From Bacteroidota bacterium (GTDB lineage Bacteria; Bacteroidota; Bacteroidia; Cytophagales; Cyclobacteriaceae): a DNA stretch of 64,000 nt. The position numbers and the translations under genes were made by a program. Under the pieces are notes generated by a model. That model was not told the origin of the DNA and ran no database searches. It saw only the letters and a program-made list of their open reading frames with translations. Below, piece after piece: positions 1-8,651 of the stretch (the first letter of the stretch is position 1; the number at the start of each line of letters is the position of its first letter). Where the stretch lies: the NCBI GenBank assembly GCA_022567155.1, contig JADFHN010000008.1, forward strand, positions 1 through 64,000, given 5' to 3'.

Positions 1-130
1 GATGACGGTGCTCAGGCTCATAAATACCGCACCAACAGCCGGACCCATTACAATTCCCTGTGCGTAAAGTACACCCGCAGCCTGGGAAATAGCCAAAGCA
101 TTGCTTTCAATAAATATTTCAGGAACGCCT
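1..130 (-). pseudogene. C-terminal fragment of a second copper P-type ATPase
   Basis: Read on the minus strand, this edge piece encodes a segment close to the C-terminal membrane part of the intact ATPase at 574..2661, including AAGVLYAQGIVMGPAVGAVF-type residues. Bases 1..63 are identical to 616..678. Beyond base 63 the two copies fall to roughly 70 percent identity, and the upstream residues (about 100..130) no longer match the family. The rest of this copy lies left of the window. It is either the tail of a paralogous ATPase whose 5' part is broken, or a partial duplication. It is not an intact gene inside the window. Confidence 0.6.
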
Positions 131-168
131 TCCCTGTTTTACATGCGAAAGCTCGCAATAAAATTTAA

Positions 169-482
169 GGTGCGGAGCACCGATTATCTTTATAGCCATT
201 TATTATCATCAAGTGTGAGGTGCGGAGCACCGTGATATTTTTATTGATATGCTTCATGAATTCCAAATCGTCTATAAAGATGAATACTTATTTAAATTTT
301 TTGATGATGTGAATGAGTGAAAATGATATCACGGTGCTCCGCACCTTGAATTACCTGTTGTATTGTATTCTACAAATATTACGGGTACGCTGTACCCTGA
401 CATTTCATTTTTCTTTAGATATAGCGGGTGCGTTTTATACTAGCAATTAACTTTCTAAAGACAATACGGGTATACCGTACCC
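169..482. repeat. Cluster of five short hairpins (GGTGC-N3-GCACC and GGGTA-N5-TACCC types)
   Basis: Five small palindromes lie in gene-free sequence: GGTGCGGAGCACC at 169..181 and 219..231, its reverse complement at 333..345, GGGTACGCTGTACCC at 383..397 and GGGTATACCGTACCC at 468..482. The copies at 219 and 333 also share flanks, so 218..238 and 327..346 form a longer inverted pair. The same two hairpin types recur at 22093..22265. No coding sequence is seen here. The arrangement resembles an interspersed REP-like family; its function is unknown. Confidence 0.8.
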
Positions 483-573
483 TGGTATTTCAGGAAATTT
501 GAATCATGAAAAAAAGGATGCAGGGGGTTAGCTATGAGAATTCCCGAAGTCATGCCATCACTTGCTTCTGTTT

Positions 574-2661
574 TTATTTGATCGACTTTCGGAGAAGTTG
601 GGCGTTGATGGCTACGATGACGGTGCTCAGGCTCATAAATACCGCACCAACAGCCGGACCCATTACAATTCCCTGTGCATACAGAACACCAGCAGCCAGA
701 GGAATTGCCACGGCGTTGTAAGCGGTTGCCCAGATCAAATTCTGGATCATTTTCCGGTAGGTGGCTTTTCCGAACAGGATAAGCTTTGAAATATCCTTCG
801 GGTTGCTGTTGACCAGGATAATATCAGCCGTTTCAGCGGCTATATCCGTTCCGGATCCCACAGCAATGCCAATATCAGCCTGGGCAAGGGCAGGGGCGTC
901 ATTCACGCCATCCCCGGTCATCGCTGCAAACTCACCTTCATCCTGCAGTTTTTTAACAATCTCCACCTTCTGGTGGGGTAAAACTTCAGCGTAATAACCA
1001 TCCAATCCGAGGGCCTCGCTTACGGCTTTTCCGGTTTTTTCATTGTCGCCGGTAGCCATCAGTACTTTTATTCCGTTTTTCTGAAATGTTTTTACGGCAT
1101 CGTAAGATTCTTCACGTATTTTATCGGCAAGGGCAATAAAACCTGCGAGTTTGTCATCAACCAAGACAAATACGACGGTTTCTGCGTCGCTGGAAAAGCT
1201 GTCTGCAGGTATTTCAAAACCTTCTTCCTTCAGATAACCGGGACTAACCACTTTTACGCTTGTACCATCTACTTTTGCTTCTACCCCTTTTCCGGTAATG
1301 GCATTGAATTCTTCGATTTCAGGCAGGGATAGCGCCTCTACTTTTGCCTTATTTACAATCCCCACTGCTATCGGATGTTCGGAGTTTTGCTCTAAAGCAG
1401 CGGCAAGTTTCAGAATATCCTTGTCTGAAATCGTATCTGTAAAAGATCCCATGCGGCTGACACCGAAATTACCTTCGGTAAGCGTGCCGGTTTTATCAAA
1501 CAAAATAGCAGTGATCTTGCGTGAATTTTCGAATGCGGTACGGTTTCGTATAAGAAGACCGTTTTGGGCCGATATAGAGGTGGAAATGGAAACCACCAAT
1601 GGAATAGCAAGACCCAGTGCATGCGGACAGGATATAACCATTACGGTGACCATTCGTTCGAGGGCAAACACAAAATCAAACCCCAGAATTAACCATACCG
1701 CAAGCGTAGTAAATCCTACGGTGAGGGCGACGTAGGTTAGCCATTTTGCCGCTTTATCAGCCAGGCTTTGGGTTTTCGATTTGGTTTTCTGCGCCTCCCG
1801 AACCATTGTGATGACTTTGTTCAGGTAACTGTCTTTACCGGTATGGGCCACCTTTACTTCCAGTGAACCATTGCCATTGATCGAGCCACCGATCACATGG
1901 TCGTTTACCTCTTTTTTTGCCGGACGCGATTCACCGGTAAGCATCGATTCATCCAGGTAGCTCTCTCCTTTTACAACTACGCCATCAGCGGGTACTTTTT
2001 CTCCGGGTTTAACCAGAATGAAGTCGTCCTCATTCAGGTCTTCAATCCGAATATCTTCCACTGAGCCGTTGATGATACGATGAGCTTCAGAAGGCATCAT
2101 ATTGACGAGCAGTTCCAGGGCTCTGGATGCGCCCAATACGGATTTCATTTCAATCCAATGGCCAAGTAGCATGATCACAATCAGTGTACCGATTTCCCAG
2201 AAGAACATTTTCCCTTCAAGGCCAAATGCCACGGCGCTGCTGTAGATATAAGCGGTACTGATCGCTACCCCGATAAGCGTCATCATTCCGGGGTTTCCAC
2301 CCGTTATTTCGTCCTTCATGCCTTTCAGAAACGGCCATCCGCCATAGAAATAGATGACCGATGATAAGACGAACAGGACGTAGGTATTTTCATTGAAAAT
2401 CCATTCAAATCCGAAAAACCCCTGGATCATCGGGGAGAGTACAAGCACCGGTAGGGTAAAGAAAAGGGAAATCCAAAAACGCCTTTTAAAATCCTCAATC
2501 ATCATGCGGTGATGATCATGTCCTGCATGGCCGTGAGTGTGATTATCCCCACTTTCCCCCTGGTTGTTGTCACCATGAGAATGATGCTGGTGATTGTGGT
2601 GTTTCTTGTCATGTTCGTGTTCCTGAACATGACCGTTTTCCATATGATGTTGATGCTCCAT
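574..2661 (-). CDS. copB: Heavy-metal P-type ATPase, CPH type (CopB-like copper exporter)
   Basis: The 695-residue protein is a P1B-type ATPase that pumps a soft metal ion across the inner membrane using ATP. The first 55 residues are packed with histidines (a cytoplasmic metal-binding tail) and there is no HMA domain. A membrane CPH motif at residues 345-347, in place of CPC, places it in the P1B-3/CopB group, linked with Cu export. The actuator TGES, phosphorylation DKTGT (Asp389), the nucleotide-domain HP motif and the GDGVNDAP hinge are all present, so it should be active. Length is normal for the family. It is the last gene of the minus-strand copper island. A near-identical piece of its 3' end is repeated at 1..63. 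The exact metal is inferred from the motif and neighbours. Confidence 0.93.
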   Translation of the reverse strand: MEHQHHMENGHVQEHEHDKKHHNHQHHSHGDNNQGESGDNHTHGHAGHDHHRMMIEDFKRRFWISLFFTLPVLVLSPMIQGFFGFEWIFNENTYVLFVLSSVIYFYGGWPFLKGMKDEITGGNPGMMTLIGVAISTAYIYSSAVAFGLEGKMFFWEIGTLIVIMLLGHWIEMKSVLGASRALELLVNMMPSEAHRIINGSVEDIRIEDLNEDDFILVKPGEKVPADGVVVKGESYLDESMLTGESRPAKKEVNDHVIGGSINGNGSLEVKVAHTGKDSYLNKVITMVREAQKTKSKTQSLADKAAKWLTYVALTVGFTTLAVWLILGFDFVFALERMVTVMVISCPHALGLAIPLVVSISTSISAQNGLLIRNRTAFENSRKITAILFDKTGTLTEGNFGVSRMGSFTDTISDKDILKLAAALEQNSEHPIAVGIVNKAKVEALSLPEIEEFNAITGKGVEAKVDGTSVKVVSPGYLKEEGFEIPADSFSSDAETVVFVLVDDKLAGFIALADKIREESYDAVKTFQKNGIKVLMATGDNEKTGKAVSEALGLDGYYAEVLPHQKVEIVKKLQDEGEFAAMTGDGVNDAPALAQADIGIAVGSGTDIAAETADIILVNSNPKDISKLILFGKATYRKMIQNLIWATAYNAVAIPLAAGVLYAQGIVMGPAVGAVFMSLSTVIVAINAQLLRKSIK

Positions 2662-2865
2662 TTTATGGAAATTTACTTTAGATTATTAAATTCTCATCAA
2701 AGTTGCCTGTATTATGTGTGCACCATATGCAATATTCTGTGTTTGATGTATGAGATTTTGGGAATGGTTAAAGATCAAAGGATAGTTAGCTTGAAATGGG
2801 AGATGAGTCGTATATAGCTATTCCCCATAATCCCAATGAGCTATTTTTATTAACTTTCGGAAAGA

Positions 2866-2899
2866 AAAAACCATGATTTTGTTTCAAACCATGGTTTTT
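2866..2899 (-). terminator. Hairpin with T-run, likely terminator
   Basis: Ten-base arms AAAAACCATG and CATGGTTTTT enclose a 14-base loop, and on the minus strand the stem is followed by a run of T. It lies between the decayed gene at 2951..3375 and the ATPase start at 2661, so it would end transcription coming from upstream and leave the ATPase with its own promoter. On the plus strand the hairpin also has T-rich flanks. Confidence 0.5.
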
Positions 2900-2950
2900 G
2901 TTTAAAGCCCGATACCGGGTTAGCATTTTAATGACATATTCAATCAACCG

Positions 2951-3375
2951 TCATTCACCCGGGTGGTATTTCTCATGAACCGTGTGCAGTGAATCCATCA
3001 CATAATGATCGTCCATTGAGCGGTCCATCATATTCTGATCATGGAATTGCATCATTTTTCCCAAATAATTGGTTTGTCCACCTATGGACCTGTTTCCCAT
3101 CATACCGCAGCATTGATGATCGTCCCATCATTTGCCATGGCTGTAATTGTTATGGTACATGTAAAAAAGCGAATTATGCAGGTGGTACTGCTCGTCATAA
3201 AAGTAACACATGGAATCCTGGGAGAAACCCGTATCATTGAAATGACTTGCAAGTGAATCGTTGTAAGCTTTCGTTGAAAAGAGTGCTTCTTCCATTCCCG
3301 GAAAAGCAACCTGTCCTGTTGTGACAGTTCATTGATCTCATTTTCGGTATGGCAAATGCAAGTCGTAAACAACAT
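2951..3375 (-). pseudogene. Broken small His/Met-rich gene
   Basis: Two minus-strand frames join into one plausible protein. The first begins MLFTTCICHTENE and runs through NELSQQDRLLFREW; the second continues as MEEALFSTKAYNDSLASHF and ends with a segment rich in Met, His and Asp (MMQFHDQNMMDRSMDDHY) before a stop at 2951. Joining them needs a frameshift near 3295, and there is an in-frame TGA in the stretch before WDDHQCCGMMG. The His/Met/Cys composition fits a metal-resistance accessory protein such as others in this island. The family was not recognised. It may still yield short peptides, but the simplest reading is a decayed gene. Confidence 0.5.
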
Positions 3376-3412
3376 TCCTATTATTTTAAAATTTTGGATT
3401 AATTGTAAGATA

Positions 3413-3988
3413 TTATGTTACCCCTGTTTTTAAGATTAGTTGTAACTGCTTTTTATAATCGGACACAGATTGGCCTGTTACACGTTTAAACTGACTTGAA
3501 AGGTAGTGGACACTACTGTAGCTCAACTGAATCGCAATTTCACTAAGCGTAAGTTCATTATAACTCAACAATTCTTTTACTCTTTTTACTTTCCGGCTGA
3601 TGTAATAATTTTCAATGGTCGTGTTTTCATGTTTTGAGTATAGCTTGCTGAGATATGAATAATTTTTCCCTATTTCACGAATGAGGTATTCAGACAGGTT
3701 GTATGCAACCTCATTTTTTTCCAGCAATTCGAGATATTTTAATGCTTCAATTTTTATCTGCTCTACCACCTGAAATTCTTTATCGGTAAGTAATTCAAAA
3801 CCGAATTCTCTCAGTTTTGCATCAATTTCATCATTGGTCAATTGGTCAGGCAGGTTTACGGATACACGCCCCAGTTCGGCTTGTGTAACCTCAGCACCCA
3901 TTTCAGTTAACTCATTGGTTACAACGAGAATGCATCTTGGACATACCATGTTTTTTATATGAAGGTTTGTAGATTTCATTTTTGTCAA
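3413..3988 (-). CDS. AraC-family regulator with N-terminal HMA-like metal domain
   Basis: The 191-residue protein has two parts. Residues 1-70 look like a heavy-metal-associated fold with a CxxC pair in MVCPRC (Cys16, Cys19). Residues about 85-185 form an AraC/XylS double helix-turn-helix with the usual second-helix pattern (LSEIAIQLSYSSVHYLSSQF, then FKRVTGQSVSDY). This suggests a cytoplasmic regulator that senses metal through the HMA-like domain and controls the surrounding copper genes. A second ATG three codons downstream is an alternative start. The architecture is seen directly; copper as the ligand and the target genes are inferences from context. Confidence 0.85.
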   Translation of the reverse strand: MTKMKSTNLHIKNMVCPRCILVVTNELTEMGAEVTQAELGRVSVNLPDQLTNDEIDAKLREFGFELLTDKEFQVVEQIKIEALKYLELLEKNEVAYNLSEYLIREIGKNYSYLSKLYSKHENTTIENYYISRKVKRVKELLSYNELTLSEIAIQLSYSSVHYLSSQFKRVTGQSVSDYKKQLQLILKTGVT

Positions 3989-4128
3989 CGTTAATAATCT
4001 GTTCCTAATTCTTTAATCCATATTGCCATACGACGTGGATACGTTCAGTACGACCTGTACTTCATGATCTACTATTTTCAGTGAATCTTAAAACTACATA
4101 AGAATAACAGCAATTATTTTCCCCCGGG

Positions 4129-4620
4129 CTAGTTCAGGAATGAACAGAGTTGTACCCGCATATAGCGGCCTTGCAATGGCGGTGGCACATGAGCAAAGCT
4201 TGCACCCGCAAACGAGAATGCCTGGTCGCCATTGTGACTGATTAACTGTATAAAGTCATGAACAAAGTCCCAATGGATGCCTGTAAGTTTTACTTCAAGA
4301 TCAAAGGACTCGGTTTTTTTCTTAATGAGTGTGTTAAACAAAGGGTGTGTTTCATCGTCGCAGCAATCATCCGGGATATCCTGCCCGTGGTTGTCATCCC
4401 CATTTCCGTGTTCGTGTTTATTGACTACATTATCATGATGAGAGTGGCTGGCGGGTTTATTGCCTGCAAACTGATGGTCGGGGGAATGATGATGTCCTGC
4501 ATGCGCTATATCAAAATCACATAAATTATCGCATATGAATACACCCGAAAATGCAGTAAGAAGTACAGCAACCAATATTCCGGATATTTTACGTAATACG
4601 TTAAACTTCACAATTTCCAA
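4129..4620 (-). CDS. His-rich exported protein with CC and PP motifs (HYC_CC_PP-like)
   Basis: The 163-residue protein has a hydrophobic N-terminal export signal (about residues 10-30), then a histidine-rich stretch (HAGHHHSPDHQF, HSHHDN, KHEHGNGDDNHG), the pair DDCCDDE, and a C-terminus with PPPLQGRYMRVQLCSFLN. The CCDDE and PPL-G...SFL elements are shared with the smaller protein at 13931..14317, so the two are related. Such proteins commonly accompany RND metal pumps in Bacteroidota. A periplasmic metal-binding or sensing role is likely but unproven. A TAnnTTTG-type element (TACCTTTG, 4630..4637 on the minus strand) sits directly before the start codon, which would give a very short leader. 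Confidence 0.75.
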   Translation of the reverse strand: MEIVKFNVLRKISGILVAVLLTAFSGVFICDNLCDFDIAHAGHHHSPDHQFAGNKPASHSHHDNVVNKHEHGNGDDNHGQDIPDDCCDDETHPLFNTLIKKKTESFDLEVKLTGIHWDFVHDFIQLISHNGDQAFSFAGASFAHVPPPLQGRYMRVQLCSFLN

Positions 4621-4637
4621 AATCTAATGCAAAGGTA

Positions 4638-5255
4638 CCATATTTTTCAATTTTATCATTTATGATCTCCGGCAGGTATCAGACATGATTATTTTCAGTT
4701 TTTAAATCGTCATTTGAATTTCCTTATGGAAGGGGAAGAGATATAAAAAAGTAAAAATCCGAATGCTTTTTAACTGAGCGGAAAAAGAAATACAAGAGGA
4801 CCTCCCCAAATTCCACTTAGAAAAAAAATGCTTTCTTACGATTAGATTAATCGGGAGTAATTGGTCAAAAATGAACATTGGAGTTACTACGGAAAATGTC
4901 CAAAAAGCCTATTTAGGCAGAAAAGCAATGCCACTTTTACTGGTATCAGTAAGTATTTTTCCAATTATCCGGGTCGCGGCTTTGTTTCAATTCAATTTAC
5001 ATAAATTCTAATAATTAATGGTACAGACATGGCTTATAACGTTCTGGCTAAAGTGCGTTTTCCTGCCCGTCCCTGCCTTGCCGGCAAGCAGGCAGCAGTG
5101 CAGGTGGAATGCAGTTTAGTATTTTATTAGGTGCTGGCTTCGATCATTTAGTTAAGTCGTGCATTTATATCATTGGAAATAAATCAATAACAGCAACAAG
5201 ATACTATATTTTTTCAGTACAAGCCTGAAAAAAATCCGGACGAGGCCGTTACAAG
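4638..5255. other. Gene-free spacer with one REP-like palindrome
   Basis: No convincing reading frame is seen in these roughly 620 bases. A GC-rich palindrome at about 5072..5095, centred on TTGCCGGCAA, stands out from AT-rich surroundings. It belongs to the same loose family as the palindrome at 14799..14818. The stretch borders the decayed PepSY gene and may be part of its lost C-terminal end. Confidence 0.5.
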
Positions 5256-5939
5256 TCACGGAACCGAAAAACCTTTCAGCAGCATGTTTCCAAAATCATC
5301 CCTGCTGTTGTAGTCCGTGATATGCAGTATCTATAAAAAATCGAAAATGCGCCACCTGCGGTGCCGTATGGCTTCAAACGATCGGGATTCGGCGGACACA
5401 CATATGGTAGCATTATCAGGATGATCATAAGAAACCGCCCATACGGGCAGGGGTAATTCGCAATATTCGTGGTGGTTATCCACATGATTGATGTACGAAA
5501 CCTGTTTAATTTTAGGAGTGGCTTTCCAAAGCCTGTTGGCGATCTCTACGGCTTCATATTCTGAAACAGGCCCTCTGATTATGCCACTTTCTGCTGAAGC
5601 CAGTTTTGTCCCGATTTTAACAGGACCTTTGCCAGGTATCGTTTACCTGATCAGGCAATAGTGGTTGTCAGGAATTTCTTTCAGAGAAATTACGAGTATT
5701 GAATCAATTGGGTTGGATTCTCTCAGGTTATCAATCGGTATTTGCGGACTTATCAGCTTGAGATTTACCAGGAGAAGCCGGAGTTTTGTATCATGTAAAT
5801 GGTCTCCATGGATCTCGTCAATATCATTCCAACTGAAATACAGTCCACTAAGCGTTCAAATCAGAAACTGGATTCCGATAAATATTCCAGGATAGCGGTG
5901 AATTTTCCTGGCCTGGTAGTTAAGGTTTTTTTTATTTAT
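5256..5939 (-). pseudogene. Decayed PepSY-type membrane protein gene
   Basis: One minus-strand frame from 5939 to 5256 still reads as a PepSY-TM-like protein: RKIHRYPGIFIGIQFL, then LSGLYFSWNDIDEIHGDH, later EYEAVEIANRLW, LPVWAVSYDHPDNATI and RRWRIFDFL, ILHITDYNSRDDFGNMLLKGFS. In-frame stops interrupt it: TGA where the first membrane helix should have Trp (before TLSGLYFSW), TAA in the middle, and TAG at 5331..5333 where the motif expects Trp (DFL-W-ILHI). The expected start codon appears as ATA at 5937..5939. The two Trp-to-stop changes and the lost start are all G-to-A transitions. The C-terminal membrane part is missing. PepSY-TM proteins occur with metal uptake and efflux systems, which fits the island. 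Confidence 0.8.
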
Positions 5940-6020
5940 GATATGCAAAAACGGGTTGAATACTATTAAAAAAAGTGAGAGGACGAAAGTCCTGCCCACT
6001 TTCATTGATTTCCTGAATTA

Positions 6021-6599
6021 TTATTTCAATGTTTCTTTTACAGACCCACATTTTGGCATTTTGGCTCCCATATAAGGATTTTTGATCTGCTCACTATCGC
6101 TGAGCCAGAAAGCGCCTTTATTGTTATTTGCCATTGGGCAATACTGATAGTAGGCCGTTTCACCTATTTTAAATACCTTAATACTCTGGTATAATCCCTT
6201 ATTGTATTGAGAAAATGCAGTGCGTTGATGATTGATTGAAGCCGCTTCAATTATCTGATCCAACCCGCCATTCATTGTTTTTAAATAATTCATCCAATCC
6301 ATATGTGCCTGCCCTTTTAAAAGCATCATATCCACTTTTCCGATTTGGTCTCTTACATCCATCGCTGCCTTTTTTACTGTGGCGATGTCTTCTGTCATAA
6401 ATGACTCGTTTAGTTTCAAACTTGACTGGAATACAGTATTCAGTTGTTTTTGGAAATTGACATCTACTTTGTGAGATGGTGCTTTTAGCATTTCGTGGTC
6501 CATGCTCATTTTTGAGTGATCATGTTCCTGTGCCATTAACGACATTGAAAATATTCCGAATGTCATGGTAAGTGCGATAGTTAAAAATTGCTTTTTCAT
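6021..6599 (-). CDS. Exported DUF3347 protein
   Basis: The 192-residue protein has a cleavable signal peptide (ends near MSLMAQ, residue 24), a short His/Met segment (EHDHSKMSMDHEM) and a DUF3347 domain filling most of the rest, with LLKGQAHMDWMNYL and a conserved YYQYCPMANNNKGAFWLS end. The domain is homologous to the C-terminal 160 residues of the CusB-like protein encoded just upstream (6642..8507), with the shared pattern LLKG-AHM-WM-YL and CPMA...GAFWLS. It lies 42 bases after that gene in the same direction, so it is probably the last member of the efflux operon. The likely role is periplasmic copper binding; direct function is unknown. Confidence 0.88.
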   Translation of the reverse strand: MKKQFLTIALTMTFGIFSMSLMAQEHDHSKMSMDHEMLKAPSHKVDVNFQKQLNTVFQSSLKLNESFMTEDIATVKKAAMDVRDQIGKVDMMLLKGQAHMDWMNYLKTMNGGLDQIIEAASINHQRTAFSQYNKGLYQSIKVFKIGETAYYQYCPMANNNKGAFWLSDSEQIKNPYMGAKMPKCGSVKETLK

Positions 6600-6641
6600 T
6601 TTACTTTTTCTTTTGTTTAGAATGAATAGTTGTTTTATTAC

Positions 6642-8507
6642 TTAATTGATTATTTCTTTTGTTTCTCCACAGGTGAGCATAGCATCGCCATAGAATGGAT
6701 TTCTGATTTCTTCAGAGGTACTCAGCCAAAATGCACCCTGACCATCGAGGGCCATGGGGCAGAACTGGTAATACGCGCCCAGTCCATCGACCTGAAAATA
6801 TTTGATGCTTGCATACAAGGCATCCCCCAGATCTGCAAAGGCAAGCCGTTGTTTTGCAAGATCGTCGGTGGTTGTGATGGCTTCCAGCGATGTATTTATG
6901 GAATTAAGATAGTCCATCCAATTCATATGTGCATCACCTTTCAATAAACTCATGTTTACCTCCTCGACGACCTTCGTCACCTCCTGGCCGGCTTTGGTGG
7001 CCACAACGGCATCAGAGGATACGAAGGCGTCTTTGAGCACAATGTATTTGTTGAAAACCTCCGTTAGTTGTTTTTTAAATTCAGGATCGGTTTCCACATT
7101 CATTGCACCCTCATTCTCCATGTTGTCATGTTCAGAGTGATCCTCCTTTTCACCCTTCAATTCCGTGTCCATGCTTGTATCTCCTCCCATATCCATTCCG
7201 GCATGACCTCCGAGTGATTGCTTTCCTCCTTCAGGGTTCATCATACTTCTTTCCCCTTTGAGTTGTGCCGCTGCATCAATTTTGAATACACCGTTCGAGG
7301 CAACAAGTTCACCTTCTTTCAGTCCTTCCAAAACCACGTAATAGTCGCCTGCATCAGCTCCGAGAGTAATTTCAGTAAATCTGAACATATTTTGATGACT
7401 ATTCGTCCGTACATACACAACCGCTTTCTTACCAGTCCATAATACAGCAGACTTAGGTATGATTAACTGATCCTTGCCACCTGGCAACATCGTTTTTAAA
7501 AGACCGGATGCCAGCATTTGTGGTTTTAACAAATCCTTATGGTTATTTAATTCAGTGCGTACACCTGCAACCCTGGTTTTGGGGTTTAATACGGGATCAA
7601 TGAATGTAACCGTACTTTCAAATACCACATCGGGAACGGATTTGATTTTGAATTTAATTTTGTCCCCAAGTTTTATCCATGGGATATCGCTTTCATACGC
7701 ATCAAACATTACCCATACATGGCTCAGGTCAATAATTTTAAAGAGTGAAGTCCCTTCTTTTACATAATCACCCAGCGAAACCATTCGCATAGTAACTGTG
7801 CCTGTTAAGGGTGAAAGTACATCAAAATAGAACCGTACTTCACCGGAATTTGTTATTTCATCAATTTGTTCTTCGGTCAGGTCCCATAGTTTAAGTTTAT
7901 TGCGTGCTGCGCGGTAATAATTGGGGTTGCTTTCCTGAAATTTCATAGCCTCAAACAATTCCCGCTGGGCAGTAACTATTTCGGGAGAATATATTTTTGC
8001 CAATACCTGCCCTTTTCGAACTTTTTGTCCGGTAAAGTTCACATAAAGCTTTTCAATCCTTCCGGGGAACCGTGCGGTTAGCTCTGAAATTCTACGCTCA
8101 TCCGGCATCACTTTTCCAGGGAGATAAACTTCTTTATAAGGAGCTTTTCTTTCTATCACCGTTGTTGAAACTTCTGCAATTTTCATTGCAGCGTTAGAGA
8201 GTTTTATAGTATATTCACCTTCCTCATCGCTATCATCTTCTGATTCCACAGGAACCAGTTCCATCCCGCAAATAGGGCAATTACCCGGTTCATCTTTTCT
8301 GATTTGAGGGTGCATAGCACACGTCCATATCGTTCCCTGAACATGGTCATGATCTTCTGCTGTTAATTCTGTTTCGTTTATACTCGGGTAACTCTCACCG
8401 CCAAAGATCAGGTTACCTGCAACGATCCCGATGATGAAGATGATTACGAGGGACCACCAGAGGTGTTTGGTAATCCAGCTTTTAAGTTTATTTATTAAAG
8501 TTTCCAT
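6642..8507 (-). CDS. cusB: RND efflux periplasmic adaptor with metal-binding and DUF3347 domains
   Basis: The 621-residue membrane-fusion protein links the CusA-like pump to the TolC-like channel. An N-terminal membrane anchor (residues 15-35) is followed by a heavy-metal-binding domain (WTCAMHPQIRKDEPGNCPICGMEL, two CxxxH/CxxC clusters, about 62-87). Next come the barrel-sandwich and alpha-hairpin adaptor domains (about 120-400), with typical LPGKVMPDERR and PLTGTV segments. A linker rich in Met, His and Asp then leads to a C-terminal DUF3347 domain (about 465-621). This fusion makes it longer than a standard CusB (about 400). The gene follows tolC by about 145 bases, a gap filled with 7-bp tandem repeats. 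Cu(I)/Ag(I) is the expected substrate by family. Confidence 0.92.
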   Translation of the reverse strand: METLINKLKSWITKHLWWSLVIIFIIGIVAGNLIFGGESYPSINETELTAEDHDHVQGTIWTCAMHPQIRKDEPGNCPICGMELVPVESEDDSDEEGEYTIKLSNAAMKIAEVSTTVIERKAPYKEVYLPGKVMPDERRISELTARFPGRIEKLYVNFTGQKVRKGQVLAKIYSPEIVTAQRELFEAMKFQESNPNYYRAARNKLKLWDLTEEQIDEITNSGEVRFYFDVLSPLTGTVTMRMVSLGDYVKEGTSLFKIIDLSHVWVMFDAYESDIPWIKLGDKIKFKIKSVPDVVFESTVTFIDPVLNPKTRVAGVRTELNNHKDLLKPQMLASGLLKTMLPGGKDQLIIPKSAVLWTGKKAVVYVRTNSHQNMFRFTEITLGADAGDYYVVLEGLKEGELVASNGVFKIDAAAQLKGERSMMNPEGGKQSLGGHAGMDMGGDTSMDTELKGEKEDHSEHDNMENEGAMNVETDPEFKKQLTEVFNKYIVLKDAFVSSDAVVATKAGQEVTKVVEEVNMSLLKGDAHMNWMDYLNSINTSLEAITTTDDLAKQRLAFADLGDALYASIKYFQVDGLGAYYQFCPMALDGQGAFWLSTSEEIRNPFYGDAMLTCGETKEIIN

Positions 8508-8544
8508 TATAAATGTATTTAATTATTAAGTTCTATTATTCTAA

Positions 8545-8651
8545 AACTCAAAGCTCAAAGCTTAAAGCTTTTTTTCAGATCATATATTTTTTGTTCGATC
8601 TCCATATTCTAGATTTTCGTATCTCAGTTTTTGTATTTCGTATTTCGTATT
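8545..8651. repeat. 7-bp tandem repeats between tolC and cusB genes
   Basis: Two heptamer arrays lie in this spacer. At 8545..8568 about three units of (A/G)(A/G)CTCAA occur, and at 8617..8651 several units of TCGTATT. The first motif also forms the seven-unit array at 35724..35772. The second array runs up to the stop codon of the gene at 8652..9944. Such heptamers are probably replication-slippage repeats; no function is evident. Confidence 0.7.

Noticed and set aside
2989-3240. Plus-strand frames over the His/Met-rich region
   Set aside because: The minus strand gives the metal-binding composition and a metal-island context; the plus frames look like translations of its complement.
5276-5485. 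Minus-strand 69-codon open frame
   Set aside because: It is the wrong frame over the PepSY relic; the parallel frame carries the conserved family motifs.
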